Positions 1-12,155 of a stretch of DNA of 61,660 bases are shown piece after piece. Under the pieces are notes generated by a model, which worked only from the letters and a program-made list of their open reading frames with translations, had not been told where the DNA came from and did not search any database. The stretch's first letter is position 1. The number at the start of each line of letters is the position of its first letter. Made by a program: the position numbers and the translations under genes. Source of the stretch: Chytridium lagenaria (taxonomy: Eukaryota > Chytridiomycota > Chytridiomycetes > Chytridiales > Chytridiaceae); the NCBI GenBank assembly GCA_025449115.1, contig JAHLKC010000187.1, forward strand, positions 1 through 61,660, read 5' to 3'.

Positions 1-41
1 GGTGTCCAAAAACAATATTTATAAGGAGACTGAACACTCAC

Positions 42-496
42 GATCCCACTCCTTCTCATCCTTTGTCAACATATGGACTAATGGTTCAATAAGAATTTGA
101 TCCATATGTCCGATAGCCGCGAAAATCACTTGATCGTATTTCGCGCGCTCTACAAGGTCTGACCCCCAAAAAAAGGTCATCAGCATAATTAATCAAGTAT
201 AAACCACAAGTCCTCACCATCAGGTACAAACTCCTGGCTCCTCCCCAACTTCCCCATCAGATACTGCGCAATCGCAACCGTCTCAGCGATCACGACATTC
301 TCATCCACAAGCACCGGCACACGCGCACCAGGGTTGATAGCGAGGAATGAAGGGTCGTGTTGTTCGTTCTTGAAGATGTTGACTTGGTGAAGGGTAAACG
401 CGTCTGGGGAGATGGAGAGTTCGTGAAGGAGCCAGATGAGACGGTCCGAGCGGGTGCCAGGGTATTGGTAAGGTGGAGGGAGGAGAGGGAAGACAT
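42..496 (-). CDS. Glutathione S-transferase (partial at window edge, one frameshift)
   Basis: Glutathione S-transferases conjugate glutathione to electrophiles or act in redox and stress metabolism, normally in the cytosol. The thioredoxin-like N-terminal domain is clear: RSDRLIWLLHEL, then INPGARVPVLVDE and ETVAIAQYL, the usual order of the strand holding the cis-Pro and the glutathione-binding E-S/T pair (here ET). An intron at 159-217 (GT..AG) joins to an exon at 42-158 that begins the helical C-terminal domain, and another donor lies at 37-41, so the rest is outside the window. I start at 496 because that ATG has a TATA element about 90 bp upstream and gives SLHLTNT, as GSTs usually begin. 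The ATG is one frame off the domain, and one extra C in the CCC run near 448 would join them. Class cannot be assigned. Confidence 0.8.
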
Positions 497-580
497 TTTT
501 GAAAGTGAGGAATAGAGGAGCTGATGAGAGAAGTGTGGTAAAAGGTGTTTGTTGCTGCAGATAGGGGGAAGAAGAGCTCG

Positions 581-588
581 TTTTATAT
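581..588 (-). promoter_or_regulatory. TATA box of the GST gene
   Basis: On the minus strand the sequence reads TATATAAAA, about 85-90 bp upstream of the GST ATG at 496. This leaves room for a short 5' untranslated leader. Confidence 0.45.
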
Positions 589-883
589 GCAAAATGGGTG
601 ATAAAATCCTTATAAAGCAAGATTTGAAAGATTTAAACAATACTTCCTCAATAAGAAAACTGTTCAATTGGCTCCTCAAATACAATCTGTTTGATTGGGC
701 CCTCAATGACATGTGTAGTGTTGTACTACCATAGAGTTCGGACATAAGTGTCCGTTTTTAAAAGATATGCTTTCTTGTTTCTCCCAAAGACAAACTGCAG
801 GTATCGAAAAAAACACAACAAAACAATTCTATTATTTATATCATTTGATATATAATTACAGAGAAGGAAAATATAATTGTCGC

Positions 884-3231
884 TCACTCTACGATGAGCC
901 TGCTGTCATCGGTAGGACACAGATATTGCGTCTCCAAGATATCGTACGGAACTCGGGAGGTTCGGGGAACGAAAAGATTGTTCCTATACATAAGAAAAGA
1001 AAAAGGAAAATGAGCAAAAACGAGAAACGAGATGGTGAAAAGAAAGAAAAAAAGAATTGGAAAAAGCGAAAAGCGAGGAAAGAAAAGAAAGATGGAAACG
1101 AATGTACTGAAAAGAAAGACGCCATGGACCAAAAAGAAAATGTCGCAATAGTAACTCACCATAATCCTCTCGCTATAGCATCATGCGAGCTCTTTGTTGG
1201 ATGGAAACAATCCAACCCCGACAGCAAACTCCTAATCCCTCCACCCTTATTAGCAGCGGTCACAAGATCCAACCCTCCCATCCCTGGATCAACAAAACGC
1301 CAAACCCAGGATCCCTTTCGGCATTAATCTCATTCACAACCTTCTCCGCAACCCTTGCATATCCAGCCGCAAGCACATCCATCGCATCCCTCCCCTCTTG
1401 ATTCTGCGCACACCCGCATAACGATAGAATGGAGGTGACTCTTTTGCAGTACGAGTTGGCTTCTTGAAGAGGTTTGAGTTGGGAGAGTTTAAAGGGGGTG
1501 AAGACGACGGCGACAGTGTCGCGGAGAGAGGATTGCATGGCACGAAGCATTTTTCGGAGGTTGTTCTCGTAATGATCCACTCCAAACACAAGTTTCTGCG
1601 CCCAATCCTTACATCCTGTGCAGAGATCATTAAACCCCAATTCCACGATCGCAAGTTTATACCGTCTCGGTGCAGTGCTGTTATGCGGGATAGGTGGCTT
1701 AGGTAGGTTTCGGTTTACTAGCGCCACCCCCAGGTTCACGACGAGACAATGTGGTGAAATCCAATGCTGCGTCATCGTTTTTCATCGGTCCTGATTTCCC
1801 CATGCGGCGTTTCCATGATGCGGTGATGTTGCCGCGACGGAGTTGATCGTCATCTTCGGAACCATAGTGCTCTTGCGGAGGTATTGGGCGGACGGGCATT
1901 GAGAGGAAAGAGGGTCGACGGTGGTGAGGTAGTCGTTGAGGTAGTCGACCATTCCACCCCAGTTGACGGTCCAGGCGCCGGATTGGGCAGAGTTGAGGCC
2001 TTGAACTTCGACATTGTCGGGTTGAAGGAAGGTACGAGCTGTGCAGATGGCTTTGGGGATGTTTAAATTAATTTCATTGACAAGATGTCTAGGAGAGGTG
2101 TGAATGGTCACTTACGGCCCCAGCAGATATGAAAGTTCATGGTGCCTTTGGAAACTCCCGTGAGTTCAGGGGAGTACCGTTTAAGGAGGTTGGCGACAGA
2201 CTTGGAATCGGCTTCACCCCCTGTCGCAAAGTTTACACCACGGTATTCCCATAACGGGTTCATTTTGAACGACAAGAAATCTTTGATTGATCCAACTTTT
2301 GCAGCGAAACCGGCCATGATCGAGTCTCCACGCCCATGATAACCTGAAAATGTTAGGAGAGAGAAGGGAGAAACGAGAATTTTACATCAATATCGTCGAC
2401 ACGAAGATCCCAAACGGATGTAGCGGGTTTGTTCCTGGGGTTCAAAGCAGGACATTGCGCAATGTCCGTACGCTTTACCATGGGTGCAGAGGTGGTTGCG
2501 GTGGGAATGCTGATGGTGCTGGAGGTTGTGCCATAAACTACTGTGGACGGTTGACAAAGGCCTTTTGAAGATGTTGAAGAACTTCATAACCGCCGTCATT
2601 TTTGGTGGTGGTGGTGGTGGTGGTGGTGGGTGAGGGGAAGGAGATGGGTGGTATCCTCCATCGGTATTCCTACGAGAGGTAGTGGAAGTGTGGCGAGGTG
2701 AGGGAGATGGGTGGTAACCTCCGTCATCGTTTTGCGGGATGTGGTAGTATGACGAGGAGAAGGTGAAATGGTAGCCTCCATCTCCGTTCCTACGGTGCTG
2801 GTGGTAGAAATGTGAACAGTTTGAGAAAAAGTGAGCACTGTAATGAGTGCTGGTGGACGAAATGCGATCCAGAACTTGATTTTAAAGACGAAGATGACAG
2901 AGGAGAAGAAGATGGATATCCATCCGTCACAGTGGGTTTTGGATATTCGGGTACGAAGGTCTGTCATCGTAAATGGAGGAAGGTGAAGGCGAAGGTGAGG
3001 CCTTGACACAAGGCTTTGTTGCAACCTTTGCATCATCCTGCTTGTAATGGCTCACCAGCACCTGCAGCAAACTTGCCACCAGATGCTTGCTTTGAAAGTT
3101 TAATGGCGGGGCAGCGTTTTATCGTCGACGGGGAGATCCAAAGTTACTTTAAGCTTTTGCTCAATCTCATCAAGGAATGGAAAGTTGGGATGCAGGAGCA
3201 GGAGCAGGGATAGAGTCGACAGAGATGCCAT
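884..3231 (-). CDS. Secreted SGNH/GDSL hydrolase, phospholipase B-like (copy 1), frameshifted
   Basis: This looks like a secreted esterase/lipase of the eukaryotic PLB1-type SGNH family, which removes acyl chains from phospholipids. The ATG at 3231 opens a hydrophobic leader (LSTLSLLLLL). A Pro/Ser/Thr linker follows with DGGYHPSPSP repeats and a CCACCA-type run. The catalytic part has CPALNP and SVWDLRVDDID, block I GDSIMAGF (nucleophile Ser), NFATGGE, block III GFNDLC, and block V DCFHP with the Asp-His pair. The final exon at 884-983 ends in CPTDDS, the usual PLB1 domain terminus. Splice sites seen: 2344-2385, 2051-2115 and 984-1159. The frame breaks at the GDS block (one G short), again near 1.8-1.9 kb, and before FVDPG (one T short). 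About 75 extra residues precede block III compared with copy 2. Function rests on motifs. Confidence 0.75.
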
Positions 3232-3997
3232 GAGGGAGGTGATGAGCATGCAGCTCAAGGTTGCCCTTGACAGCCATGCCTTTAGTGTAGACTCTGTTGG
3301 AGGATGCATGCTATCTATCTATCTATCGATCTATCGATGTATCTATATCTTTTATCTCTATATCCCTCTCGCTATCTTCTACTCTCCCGCACTCAGCTAA
3401 ACCCTTTTGCTACCTATTGTTGTTAAGAAGAAAAGAGAAAAGGTCGTCGTAAACGTAAAGACACCTCTTTTGTTTTACTTTTATTATTAATGCGATCGTT
3501 TTTTTATTAAAATAACTGACGGCTGCGGACGATAAAATGAATAAATAAATACGGCATCTCACATGAGGGGTGCTTATAGGTAGCAGGGTATTATTTACTA
3601 TTAATATTTACTAATAACATGCCAACCCACCAAAAGATGATGTTGACAATTCATTTTGACAGGGCATCGCCTGACTGCTGGATTCTTAATTCTCATTGGA
3701 TAAAATTCATACGAGTTCGGACCAGGAAAAGGAAAAGTTTGCTGCTTTCTAATTCCACGTGGCTGGGTTCTCGGCATCGGCTCTTCTCTGTGACACCATC
3801 TCTGCTCAAGCTGAAACAATTACGTTTGACAATTCTTAGAGTTGGTTTTTTCTCCCTTTCTTTATTCTCTATCTGTACGTATAATTCTGTAAATTTTAAA
3901 AAAGATCGTTCAATTGAACACAATGCTTGAGGAATGGTCTACACAAAAGTAAGGAATATAAAACTTATAGGTGGGTAAGAGGGTGTTCGAGTCTAGT
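3232..3997. other. Intergenic, no gene seen
   Basis: AT-rich spacer between the two SGNH genes. It holds a (CTAT)n tract at 3311-3348 just upstream of copy 1. I see no ORF with domain-like or codon-like character on either strand. Confidence 0.6.
3311..3348. repeat. CTAT/CGAT microsatellite
   Basis: A run of CTAT units interrupted by CGAT units, directly upstream of SGNH copy 1. Confidence 0.85.
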
Positions 3998-5471
3998 CTA
4001 GTCGATACGAATGCGCGACGCGTCAGAGGGACACCTAATGTCTCTCTTACTCACGTCATAATTACCACGCTGCGACAATGGAAGCATCAGATTACTCCTG
4101 TTTGTATTTATTAGTGCATCTCTCTCAATACCAACATACATTTTATCAACTCACCAGATGTTTCCCGCAATAAGATCGTGAGCAGTCTTTGATGGATGGA
4201 AGCAGTCCAGCTGCGACAAAAACTCATCCGCCGTTCCCCTTTGCAATATTGATACCGGCAAATCCAGGATCAAACGCAACCGCAAAGTTCGGATCTCTTA
4301 ACGCGTTCATTTCAGCCGCAACCTTTTTCGCCCTTTCCACATAATGCGCCGCAAGCTCGTCCATCCTCTTTCGGGTATTCGCAGCGTTCAAACATAAACA
4401 CTCAATAAATAGCACTTTTCTTGCGACGCTGCAGTAGGGACTTGCGCTTGTGATGGTTTCAATTTGGGACATGTTGAACGGGGTGACGAGGGAGACGACG
4501 ACCTTTGGGATGTTGCTGCGAATGGATAGGAGGAGGTTGCGGATGTTTTCTTCGTATTTGTCGGCCTCGAAAATGAGATTTTGGGACCAGCCTGTGCATC
4601 CCAAGCAGAGATCGTTAAAGCCAAGAGCGAGCATGAGGAGTTTATAGTCTCCGGCGTCGGTGTAGGCAACGGGGTTTACTTTGATCAGGTGGTCTTTAAA
4701 GTAGTTGACTTGGTTGGCCAGTTTGCTACCCAGGCTCCGGACTCGGCAGCATTAAGGCCTTGAACGGGGACGTTGTCGGGGAGAGGAGGGCAGATGGCTG
4801 TGTCATGCAGTTAGAATCGAAACAAATCAATCCTATCGTTAAACAGTGGTACTCACGTCCATAGCAAAAGTTGAAGAGACGGGTTCCCTTGGAAAGACCC
4901 TTGACATCGGATTGAATGCTTTGATAAGATTTCCCATTGACTTGGAGTCATCATCACCACCGTCGCAAAGTTCACTCCACTTTAGAAAGATGTCAATTAC
5001 TCATCACCAAACTAGCCAAGCACATCAGCAGCATCTCACCGATACTCTTTCAACGGATTCGACATCACAAGCTGCGACGGTTCCGTGATCCTCGATCCAA
5101 ACCCGGACATGACCGAATCACCCACTCCCATCACAGTCTACACACATAGGAAAAAGGGCATCAGTTCACCATACCGGGAAGAGTTTTCTCACCTTAATAT
5201 CATCCATCCTCAAATCCCAAACAGACTGAGGCGGAAGCCCTGGGTTCAACTTGGGACATTTAGAAATATCAGACACGGTCTGCGTTGGGATGGGAACGCT
5301 GGTGTTGGCTGTTGCGGATCCCGTGGCAGTTGGAAGGGTGGCCGATGAATTGATAATAGCAGTTGGAATGACTGGGAAGATGCCTCTCTTTTCGAGATCA
5401 ACGGGTTTTGCATGAACGGAAGTAAGGAGTGCAGCGACGGCTGCAGCTGTGAGGAAGAGAGACATCTTCAT
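3998..5471 (-). CDS. Secreted SGNH/GDSL hydrolase, phospholipase B-like (copy 2), frameshifted
   Basis: Tandem paralogue of the gene at 884-3231, with matching intron positions and a last exon of the same length (100 nt). The N-terminus is a classical signal peptide (MKMSLFLTAAAVAALL, then VHAKP). It lacks the long Pro/Ser linker. Motifs in order: CPKLNP with SVWDLRMDDIK, VGDSVMSGFG (nucleophile Ser), NFAT followed by GGDDDSKS in the next frame, GFNDLCLGC, DCFHPS and a final CPSDAS. Exons inferred from splice sites: 5193-5471, 5040-5137, 4857-4979, 4155-4797, 3998-4097. At least four single-base gaps break the frame: in GGG after NFAT, in CCC after FN, in GGG near AWVANW, and before DEFLSQLDCFHP. 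All are compatible with one missing base in a short homopolymer. Either the assembly is wrong here or this is a recent pseudogene. Confidence 0.75.
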
Positions 5472-7527
5472 GGTGTCGATGACAAAGTGACGAAATATTT
5501 GATATTTATTTATATCGCCCTCTTAACATTACAAAAAACAATTTTTTCGCTTAGCCCTGTTTAGCATCATACGTTTAATATTGATTAGTAGGATGTGCCG
5601 AGGTGACATGAAACAAATCCTCTTTTCGGCTTCCTAAAAGTCCTTCCTTCTCCTTTTCCTTTCCATCTTCGATCCGAAATGAGATGAAATCCAGATGGTT
5701 TTACATGTGTAACGCTTGTCGGCCGGTGGCTCATCACTTTGACAAGCATTTCAACTTATGTCATTTGGCAAGCTCATGTCGAAACGTTGACGTAAAAGAA
5801 ATTATTTTATAACATCACTGAAGTTGGGGGTGTTTGAGGGTTGGTTACGGCTATGATTCCAAATCTAAAATACAGCCAAAAAGATTCACTGCTGAAGACG
5901 TTGGAAGATGAGGTCACCAAAAGCTAAACATGTGTAAAGTTCATCAAGTAGGTGCAGAGCCATCAAGTTTCTTTCTTTTTACCTTTCAATGAGTGCTTTA
6001 CGTGAGCACAGACTAAGAATAGTTTCACAGTTAATTGTATTATTAGCACATGCCCGTTCACGCAATGAAGATAGTTTAGTTACCTTTCTGCCCATGAAAA
6101 AATTAGAACCAGTCGATATTACTCAGTCATAATCAAGCGTGGAAATGGTAGGTGCATGGGAATTTTCACCAGGATTTTCAGGTTAAGCAACTTTTATAGC
6201 GGGAACTATCATTATTTATTTGGATTCAGGGTACTCGCAATGTCACACTTGGATGCAGGAGCCTGGCACTATATGCTGTCAAAGCTAACATTAAAAACAC
6301 CACCACCGTACCCATCAATTAATTTTATTGGATTTTGAGCATTAGTAATAAGTTGGTCCAACTTTCGTGATTTTTCAATACTAAGGTGTTGAAATTCAAG
6401 ATGATGGTCGAAACGGTTTGATATTGTTAGCTCAACGAGAAACTTAAAGATCGGTGAAATTGACTTCCTTTGATATAGAGCTAAGGCTCAAGCAGACTGT
6501 TTGTGCGTTTACCTTTTAACTAACTTTGTTAATTGCCATAAATGCTTAGGCAGAAAGCTAGAATTTGATGATGATTAAACGGCAGCACATTATTTTTTTA
6601 ATCAAAGGATTAATCTGCTACGACAGGCATGCATGTCTGAGGATAAAAAGGTGAAGTATAATATGCTCATTTTTAAAACATTATTATCCAGCCTTAGCTG
6701 TAACAAATTTATTTTGATGGGTGTTTCTTTAACTCTTACAGTGACGGCGTTTTACGGGTCATGCAGCAAGGATTCAAGATTTTGTTTGCTATGTGATTTT
6801 ACGCGTCTTGAGATTTTCGCTTGTTTCTATTTTCGAGTTTTTACTTTTAACTTTAAATCGGGGTGCATAATATATTTTGATTTTATTTTTTATTTATTTA
6901 TAACGGTATTTGGTTATATTCGGTGTCTGTTTTATCTTGGATTTTGTTTGTTTTTGATTCATTTTTGGTGGCTTTTTTTGCCTAAGGGTAAAAATGAGGA
7001 TGGGCAGGACGCACGGTGTTTCGGTCAAAGGTGAGGAAAAGGAGGAAGACGAGGTCTCGTTGGGTCTTAGCGATAAATAAGTCTAGTAATAGGAGTTGGC
7101 AAGCGGTCCATCCTAGTCGATTAGAAATCGGCGAATCCAAATATATAGCGGTCTGCAGTGCTCAATCAACGCGTTAAACCGCCTATAAGTACATTATACA
7201 TCATCGGCTAATAATGTATCACGCAAATCAATGCCCATAGGCTCGGTGGAAAATGTAACAAGTAAAGGAAGTTAATGACGGACTGTTGTTAACTGATGCT
7301 GCATATAATTTTATGTTTCTTCTACCTTTTCCGTTATAAAAGTTGAGAATGCAAACACAGCACGAATAAATATATTTAAAGCTCTCTGTTCACACATTTA
7401 TCCGTAGAATATCACCTTGACAAATATTACTACGAAAGATAGCAACGGTGCCGCCGCAAAGTGTAGCAGCCAAATTAAAAAAAAAAAAGAAGAAGATGGA
7501 GTCAAGCGGGTCCCTTATCCCTTCAAA
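5472..7527. other. Intergenic, no convincing gene
   Basis: About 2 kb of AT-rich sequence. The only long reading frame (6633-7034, plus strand) encodes a Phe/Leu/Tyr-rich hydrophobic peptide of 133 residues with no recognisable motif. It looks like a composition effect rather than a gene. Confidence 0.5.
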
Positions 7528-8415
7528 TCACAGAGCCAAAAGAACCGCCAACGCCATCCCAATCATCACATTAGCACCTGCAGCAACATTCATCATGCCG
7601 CAGACCCTGCGTTCAAAACCGTTGTGCCTGTTGCAGGAAAGGTAGTGGTGCCTGTCGCGACACCTGTAGTGGTAGGAAGTATAGGGATGGACGGTGATAC
7701 CTCGGAGGCATTGGAAGCTGGCATGCCATTTGACGGCAAGGTTGAGGGGTTTGCCTGAAGACTGGGGATGGTACGTAAACCAGGGTCGTTGCGAGGTGGA
7801 AGTTGGTAGGTGCTTGCAATCATTACATCCGCGCACTAGAAAATATACACAGAGTTTAACGTTAAGAAAAAAATGACGATATCAAATATCTTACCTGGTA
7901 GTATTTCCTCCCGCTCGCACCCTCAAACACGACCTGAATCAGCGCCTGAACGTTCGGTGACCGAATAACATCCAACGGCTCTTTTGTCAAATCAATGGCC
8001 GTCGTCATGTTGATGGGCAGCGGAACAGGAGCAAAGAATTGAGGAACAGCACCCCGACCAATGTGTAAAACTCCGCGTCCCTAAACCCTGTGGGGTATGC
8101 AATGTTGACAGTGTATTGTCCCGTATACTCAAATGCCGTTATCATGACCTCCGTTCCTGCTCACATAAAAAATGTTAGATGTGAAGTAAAGTAACAGCTG
8201 AAATACAAAGATGACGGCGTGGAATAGAGCTTAACTGATAGGAAAGTTGACGAGATTCACAAAATCGTTGAAGCCTCCGCATGGTGCTTGAGATAGACGG
8301 CTGGCACTGAATCCTCTTGTTAAAGGAGAGGAGAGGACGAAGTCCGCGTTAACGGATGGTAAAAGCATCCGAGTGCAAGGACAGCAATGGTCGATGCCGA
8401 GGAGAACGAGGACAT
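7528..8415 (-). CDS. BIM1/X325-like GPI-anchored secreted protein (copy A), frameshifted
   Basis: Member of the fungal BIM1-like (X325, LPMO-like) family, cell-surface proteins that in some fungi bind copper. The N-terminus is a signal peptide beginning MSSFSSASTIAVLALG. After a frame change it continues into DFVLSSPLTRGF and the PCGGF motif. The middle exon carries YTGQYTVNIAYP and GRKYYQ, and the last exon starts CADVMIASTYQLPPRND. The C-terminus is a Ser/Thr/Pro stalk and a hydrophobic tail (MIGMALAVLLAL), as for a GPI signal. Three breaks are seen, each cured by one more G in a G run: before VNADF, in the GGGG of the middle exon, and before CGMMNV. The first mature residue is predicted to be Asp, not the copper-brace His of the family. 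Its neighbour at 8848-9856 is an intact paralogue. Confidence 0.7.
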
Positions 8416-8847
8416 TGATGGATCGAAAAACATCATTGAAGGAAGGATGACGAGTGAGATGGTAAGAAGTGGTGGATATCTTTGTTGTCGTTGTGACAGT
8501 GGATGGTGGCTGGCTGTTTGTAGGATGTGCAAACAAGTTGATGCAAAAGTGGCTCACCTGGTCGGATCCTTAAGGCTGGCCGAAAATCAATTTTTCATAT
8601 ATTTTTAAAAGGGTGATACATAGAAATATGACAATTTCTGACTACTGCGAGCAAAGGTGAGTTGGAAAGAGGTCTTCGCAACAGAAACGATTAATCAACA
8701 AAAACGTCTTTATCCAAAATCTCATTAGCAGAATAATGCGGAAAATGGAAAAGAAAAGAGGCTAAAGTTGTTAAGATGTATCCGCGAAAGTCAGAATGAG
8801 GTAAAGAATAAGGTATGAATGATATCGAAAAGTACGTGTCAAGCAAC
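8416..8847. other. Spacer between the BIM1-like paralogues
   Basis: Contains the presumed promoter of copy A and the 3' end of copy B. No further gene seen. Confidence 0.5.
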
Positions 8848-9856
8848 TTAAAAGGCTCCAACCGCAGCAACCATAGCACCAGCCACAACTGCCTTGCACA
8901 ACGATCCCACGGATAACAGATCACTCGCGGAGGACTTGGAAGTAGTGGTGGCGGCCCCCGGAGCAGAGGTTGTCGGGGAAGAAGTTCTGGTTGACAAGGC
9001 GGCAGTTGCGGTGGTGGTGGCGGGCCTTGTAGCTGGAATACTGGTGGAAGAAACAGAGTCAGTTTCGGAAGGGATGGTAATGGAAGGTCCGGAAGGAAAT
9101 GGAACGGACGTGGAATCAGTGGGTTGGAGGTTGGGGATGGACTGAAGACCGGCGTCATTCCTTGGTGGAAGAGAGGTGCTGCTTTCCACAATCACATCGG
9201 CACACTATGGATAAAAATCTAGGTTAGAAAGAGATCCCAAATCAATAGGATCAAAACAGAAGCCGAAAACGACAATAAACCTGGTAGTATCGCTTTCCGT
9301 CCGATTCCAAAACAACCTGGATGATTGCCGGAATGTCTGGAGTACTCATAGTTCCGGGAGGGCCATTATCGAGGTTGATTTGGGAAGTAAGGTTGAAGGG
9401 AAGATTACGAGGAAGTAATGAATCCGGGATGACGTCGGTGACCAATGGGATATATTGTAAATCACGAATACCAGAGGGGTACCCAATGCTGACGGTGTAG
9501 CTGCCGAACTCTACGTAGCTCGAGATGGTAATGGTCGTCGCTGTTGCATTGAAGGATCAACATATGCGTGGTATACGACATGATGTGGATGAGTAAATGA
9601 ATTTGAAGTTAACGACTTTTGAAGTAAGGCTAAGGAAATGGCGAGAGAATGAGGAGAGCAAACCTTTTGGCAAGTTAACAGGGTTTACGAACTCGTTGTT
9701 GTTACCACACGGCCCCGTGGTCAACGCATCCCTGTTAAATCCTCTAGCCAATGGCGAAGACAATACAAACTGAGCATTCGTTCCCTGCGGCAGGACAGTG
9801 CCTGCGATCGCGAAGAGCAATGCAGCAGCAGAGGTGATGGATGACGGTGACAACAT
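8848..9856 (-). CDS. BIM1/X325-like GPI-anchored secreted protein (copy B)
   Basis: Three exons (9664-9856, 9281-9540, 8848-9204) splice in phase to a 269-residue protein with no frameshift. The signal peptide is MLSPSSITSAAALLFAIAGT. The mature protein is predicted to begin QFVLSSPLARGF, followed by TTGPCGNNNEFVN, the BIM1/X325 signature. A beta-rich middle has GSYTVSIGYPSG and DGKRYYQCADVIVE. The last 100 residues are a Ser/Thr-rich stalk ending in a short hydrophobic segment (VVAGAMVAAVGAF), consistent with a GPI anchor. In BIM1-like proteins the mature N-terminal His and a second His bind copper. Here residue 1 is Gln, and no His is seen in the strand where the second ligand would be expected (SSYVEFGSYTV). 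The fold assignment is good, and copper binding is doubtful. Confidence 0.8.
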
Positions 9857-10270
9857 TTGATGAGTGAAGGAAGTGAGGTTGAGGATACGCTGATGATGCC
9901 TTTGTAGATGAGGTGGAGACAAACGAAGCGCCAAGTTGGATGGTGGGGCTGACTCCAGAAATTAATGATGGGATCAGTCCAAAAATAGTAAAAGTCAAGG
10001 TGCTCATGACTTTGGCACAGTAAAGACACGTTCTCTTTCCTATTTCAGCTCTGCAAAAAATGTCATGTTCCGACAATAAACGATATCTATTTCTACCATG
10101 GCAATTAGCCATAATTTTAAACTTAAGTCCTCACGTCCAGACGAGAGACCTCAAACGGTAAAAAGGGGATGGAATGGGGACTGGGATGAAATTGAAACGA
10201 CTGGGAACGAGAAAGATAGAGATGGTAAAAACCCAAAGGATGCGAAGAGTAAAGAAAGTAAAAAAACATT

Positions 10271-12155
10271 TTAACAAGTGATCTCGTAGACGGCGGTGGA
10301 TCCAGAAACCTCGTTTCCGACCAGCAAAAGCGGGTTACCCGTCGGGCTCTCACTCTCATAAACAAAGTCCATCCCCTCAGGTCCGAGGTCACCCTGCTTC
10401 TTGATTTCAGCATCCCACTTCCTGAGGTTAAGGTACTGAAGAAGGACAGGCTTGGTGATATCAGAGATATCATACATCAAGATCCCAGACTGTCTTTCGA
10501 GACCGACGAAAACAAGCGGCGTCTTCCCGATTTTTCCAACCTTAAGAACCTCCACCTCGGGTCCCTTGTTGTCAGATCTCGTGTCAAAGCTCTTGGCCTC
10601 ATCGTGACCAGAGTTGAAGTGGAGCGGTTCCGCAGTAGCAGTCACGTTCTCAATCTGATCGGCAGAGTCAAAAACTTGAGCGCCGGTAAGGGCGTCCCAG
10701 ATACTGAAGGAACGACCACCATAGGCGTGGAGAGTGTGGAAGATCTTGGTGCCGTTAACCAAGTCGAAACCGTCGTCGTTGGAGACTGTAAGACGAGCGA
10801 GACCCTTGATCTCTTCAGGGGTGAAGAGGGTGGTGTTGAGCTTCAGCGCACTGACGCGGGACTCGTCGTTAAATGCCTTCCAACCACGGCCGTCACCCTC
10901 GTTCGCGGTGAAGATGTATTGGCCGATGGTCTTGTTACATTCGCCCTTTTCCTCATAGTAGGCAATAGTGTCGGGCTAATAAAAAGTATATAAGAAAGGA
11001 GAACAAAGAGAAGCATGGGCGAAAACAACAATTAAAACGCACCATGTACATGCCAACAACGTGCTTCCAGGGCTTAATATCAATCTTTCCATCCCTGTCA
11101 GAGACATCGAGACCGTTACCTGGGAGAGAGTGGTCTTTCAGACCAAGAGGGAAAATCTTATCAACAGTAGCGCTTGCGATATCGACAATGGCAAGTCCGT
11201 TGTTCTCCTGAAGGGAAACCCAGGCAGTCTTGGAGTCGGAGGAAATAGCAATATACTCGGGCTCAATGTCCTGAGCGACGGTGGTGGGCTTGGAAGAGAT
11301 ACGAAGGCCGACTGGCTTGTTGGCACCGTTGAATTTTTTGAAGTCGGCAACTTTGAAGGACTATTCGGATAGCAAGTTTAGCAATTATTTCAAAACATAT
11401 GCAATAAAGTAACTCACAGCATTGTCAACACCCTTAGATATGTCGATGATCGCGATGCCACCCTCGGGGTCGACTGAGTAATCATCACTAGGCTCACCCT
11501 CGCAGGGAGCAAGAACCCAGCTTAAAAGTTACAAAACAAAATTCGTAAGTAAAAAGGGTATTAAAGTAGAGCGAAGCAAAGGTAAGCAGAGTCATGATCA
11601 TCTACTTACTTTCCATCGGGAGAGAAGACGACACTGTCAGGCTGCGAGCAGACCTGAACGGATTTTACAAATTTGGGGGTTCCTTCAAGGCTCCAGAACT
11701 CAATGTATCCAGGGTCAGTCTTGAGCACACCCTCAACAGCGACGGCAGCAAGGTCGCCAAAGACGTCGACAGAGTTGATTGAGTTGGACTTTGCAAAGTT
11801 GGCGCTAAAGTTGCCGACCTTGACGACGTTGGATGGGACAGAGATGTCGATTATCTGGAGGGAATGGAAAACAATCAGCGATTGCAACATGATGCATGGG
11901 TGGCATGTAACTCACGTCGATGGTCTTGTTCTCGGCGTTGGTGACGAGGACATGCTGACGGTTTTTATCGTACGAGATGATCTCAGAAGCGCCGACACCA
12001 AAGAGCCCGCTTTCGTATCCACCAACTCTTGTCATTTTAGGGGTTGACGTGCAGACCTTGGCCGTGCTGCGAGGCCTGATGAGAGGAGCAGCATCCACGG
12101 TGAATATAGCAGCAGCAGTAATAGCCGCAAGTAGGATAGTAGGCGATGAAGGCAT
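10271..12155 (-). CDS. Choice-of-anchor I family secreted beta-propeller-like protein
   Basis: Five exons (11916-12155, 11610-11854, 11418-11520, 11043-11360, 10271-10975) splice in phase to 536 residues without a break. The N-terminus is a signal peptide (SPTILLAAITAAAIF, then TVDAAP). The body shows the blades of the choice-of-anchor I/LVIVD-type family, related to mesenchyme-specific cell surface glycoproteins: GVGASEIISYD, QVCSQPDSVVFSPDGN, APCEGEPSDDYSVDPEGG, QDIEPEYIAISSD, GQYIFTANEGDGRGW, GRSFSIWDALTG and DLGPEGMDFV. These are typical for the family, whose biochemical role is mostly unknown. It is probably secreted or wall-associated. Length is normal. This is one of the cleanest genes in the window and argues against uniformly poor sequence. 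Confidence 0.88.

Noticed and set aside
767..1327. Lys-rich plus-strand reading frame of 186 codons
   Set aside because: It is antisense to the pyrimidine-rich last intron and terminal exons of the SGNH gene, which carry clear family motifs and splice sites.
2596..3036. Minus-strand frame ending in a run of eight His
   Set aside because: The CCA/CAC run reads as a Pro run in the frame that carries the DGGYHPSPSP repeats, which fits the linker of the SGNH protein better.
6633..7034. Hydrophobic plus-strand frame of 133 codons
   Set aside because: AT-rich Phe/Leu/Tyr composition, no motif, no splice or promoter support; likely chance.
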